From Lysinibacillus cavernae (GTDB lineage Bacteria > Bacillota > Bacilli > Bacillales_A > Planococcaceae): a DNA stretch of 64,000 nucleotides. Every line of letters starts with the position of its first letter. Position 1 is the stretch's first letter. Under the pieces are notes generated by a model. It was not told the DNA's origin and searched no databases. It was given only the letters and a program-made list of their open reading frames with translations. Shown in pieces: positions 63,090 to 64,000 of this stretch. Location: contig NZ_WMEF01000008.1 in the NCBI RefSeq assembly GCF_009724685.1, positions 150,708 to 214,707 on the forward strand, read 5' to 3'. The position numbers were made by a program, and so were the translations under genes.

Positions 63090-64000
63090 AACGGAGGAGT
63101 GGTGGATGGAGCGCTCGAAGTGGAGGATAGAACGCTCAGATTGATGGATAGAAGAGAAACAGGTGGATAGAACGCTCGAAATGATGGATAGAACAGGGAA
63201 AGTGGAGGATAGAACGCTCAGATTGATTGATAGAGGAGAAACAGGTGGAAAGAACGCCTGAAGTGATGGATAGAGCAGGGAAAGTGGTGGAAAGAACGCT
63301 CAGATTGATGGATAGAACAGGGAAAGTGGAGGATAGAACGCTCAGATTGATTGATAGAGGAGAAACAGGTGGAAAGAACGCCTGAAGTGATGGATAGAGC
63401 AGGGAAAGTGGTGGAAAGAACGCTCAGATTGATGGATAGAACAGGGAAAGTGGAGGATAGAACGCTCAGATTGATTGATAGAGGAGAAACAGGTGGAAAG
63501 AACGCCTGAAGTGATGGATAGAGCAGGGAAAGTGGTGGAAAGAACGCTCAGATTGATGGATAGAAGAGACACAGGTGGATAGAACGCTCGAAGTGATAGA
63601 TAGAGCAAAGAAAGTGAAGGATAGAATGCCAGAAGTGATAGATAGAAGAGAAACAGGAGGATAGAACGCCAGAAGTGATGGATAGAGCAAAGAAAGTGGT
63701 GGATAGAATGCTCAGATTGATGGATAGAAGAGAAACAGGTGGATAGAACGCCAGAAGTGATGGATAGAACAGAGAAAGCGGTGGATAGAACGCCAGAAGT
63801 GATGGATAGAACAGAGAAAGTGGAGGATAGAACGCCAGAAGTGATAGATAGAGCAAAGAAAGTGGAGGATAGAACGCTCAGATTGATGGATAGAGGAGAA
63901 ACAGGTGGAAAGAACGCCTGAAGTGATGGATAGAGCAGTGAAAGCGGTGGATAGAACGCCAGAAGTGATGGATAGAACAGAGAAAGTGGTGGATAGAACG
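63080..64000. repeat. degenerate tandem repeat array, continuing past the window
   Basis: Units of about 19-23 bases with the core GGATAGAACG or GGATAGAGCA alternate across more than 900 bases, giving a double unit of about 40 bases. Within it, 63241-63364 and 63365-63488 are identical 124-bp copies, a partial third copy runs 63489-63565, and the end of a preceding copy lies at 63183-63240. Open frames appear on both strands (repeated MDRT and SIHHF patterns), but 124 is not a multiple of three and no ribosome binding sites occur, so I treat it as non-coding. Confidence 0.85.

Noticed and set aside
63342..63921. Overlapping open frames with SIHHF or MDRT repeats in the terminal array
   Set aside because: The 124-bp period is not a multiple of three, so frames change between copies, and no ribosome binding sites exist. 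Treated as non-coding repeat DNA.
63080..64000. CRISPR array
   Set aside because: Units are contiguous and degenerate with no unique spacers of constant length, and no cas genes are in the window.

Overview
The window reads as chromosomal DNA of a low-GC, Gram-positive, Bacillus-like bacterium. Genes have strong AGGAGG-type ribosome binding sites, and T-rich intrinsic terminators follow most transcription units. There is a SAM-I (S-box) riboswitch, a T-box leader in front of proBA with a proline specifier, and two sigma-B-type promoters. The gene set (YezD, a YpgR/CvfC-like protein, oligoendopeptidase F, BrnQ, a Uup-type ABC-F ATPase) best fits Lysinibacillus or a close relative. The genus is my inference from gene content. 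I see no rRNA, tRNA, CRISPR array, complete insertion sequence or prophage.

Layout. 1-1.9 kb: end of a DUF1048 gene and a two-gene DrrAB-like drug exporter with GC-rich codon use. 2.1-4.4 kb: polar amino acid ABC importer. 4.6-10.3 kb: housekeeping and stress genes (RNase HI-like, small zinc-finger protein, SEC-C protein, PepF, Dps, a general stress protein). 10.4-17.1 kb: EamA exporter with divergent LysR, CoaB-like protein, TetR/DUF418 pair, SAM riboswitch with yezD, flavin reductase, VOC protein, cold shock protein. 17.3-19.0 kb: fhs.

19.5-26.7 kb: a catabolic operon of hydantoinase/oxoprolinase A and B subunits, an IclR regulator, an OPT transporter and a DUF917 protein. 27.4-34.2 kb: HD hydrolase, PLP decarboxylase with a possible coupled microprotein, divergent MocR regulator, ABC-F protein and CvfC.

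34.6-48.7 kb: a large scavenging cluster. A ten-gene operon encodes an M20 hydrolase, an isopropylmalate/tartrate-type dehydrogenase, an SDR, an aldehyde dehydrogenase, a complete Opp/Dpp-type importer and a P1-family (DmpA/NylC-like) amidase. A convergent PucR regulator and a class III aminotransferase follow. I infer uptake and hydrolysis of an unusual peptide or amide, then transamination and oxidation of the released amino acid; beta-alanyl or omega-amino acyl compounds fit best.

48.7-63.1 kb: MarR, GNAT, RDD protein, PfkB sugar kinase with EamA transporter, proBA with its T-box, LysE exporter, DUF1835 protein, LysR, carboxylesterase, BrnQ, and an SDR with divergent TetR. Between 57.36 and 57.74 kb lies a MITE-like imperfect palindrome. 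From 63.08 kb to the window edge is a degenerate tandem-repeat array with two perfect 124-bp copies; it supplies the last codons and stop of the TetR gene.
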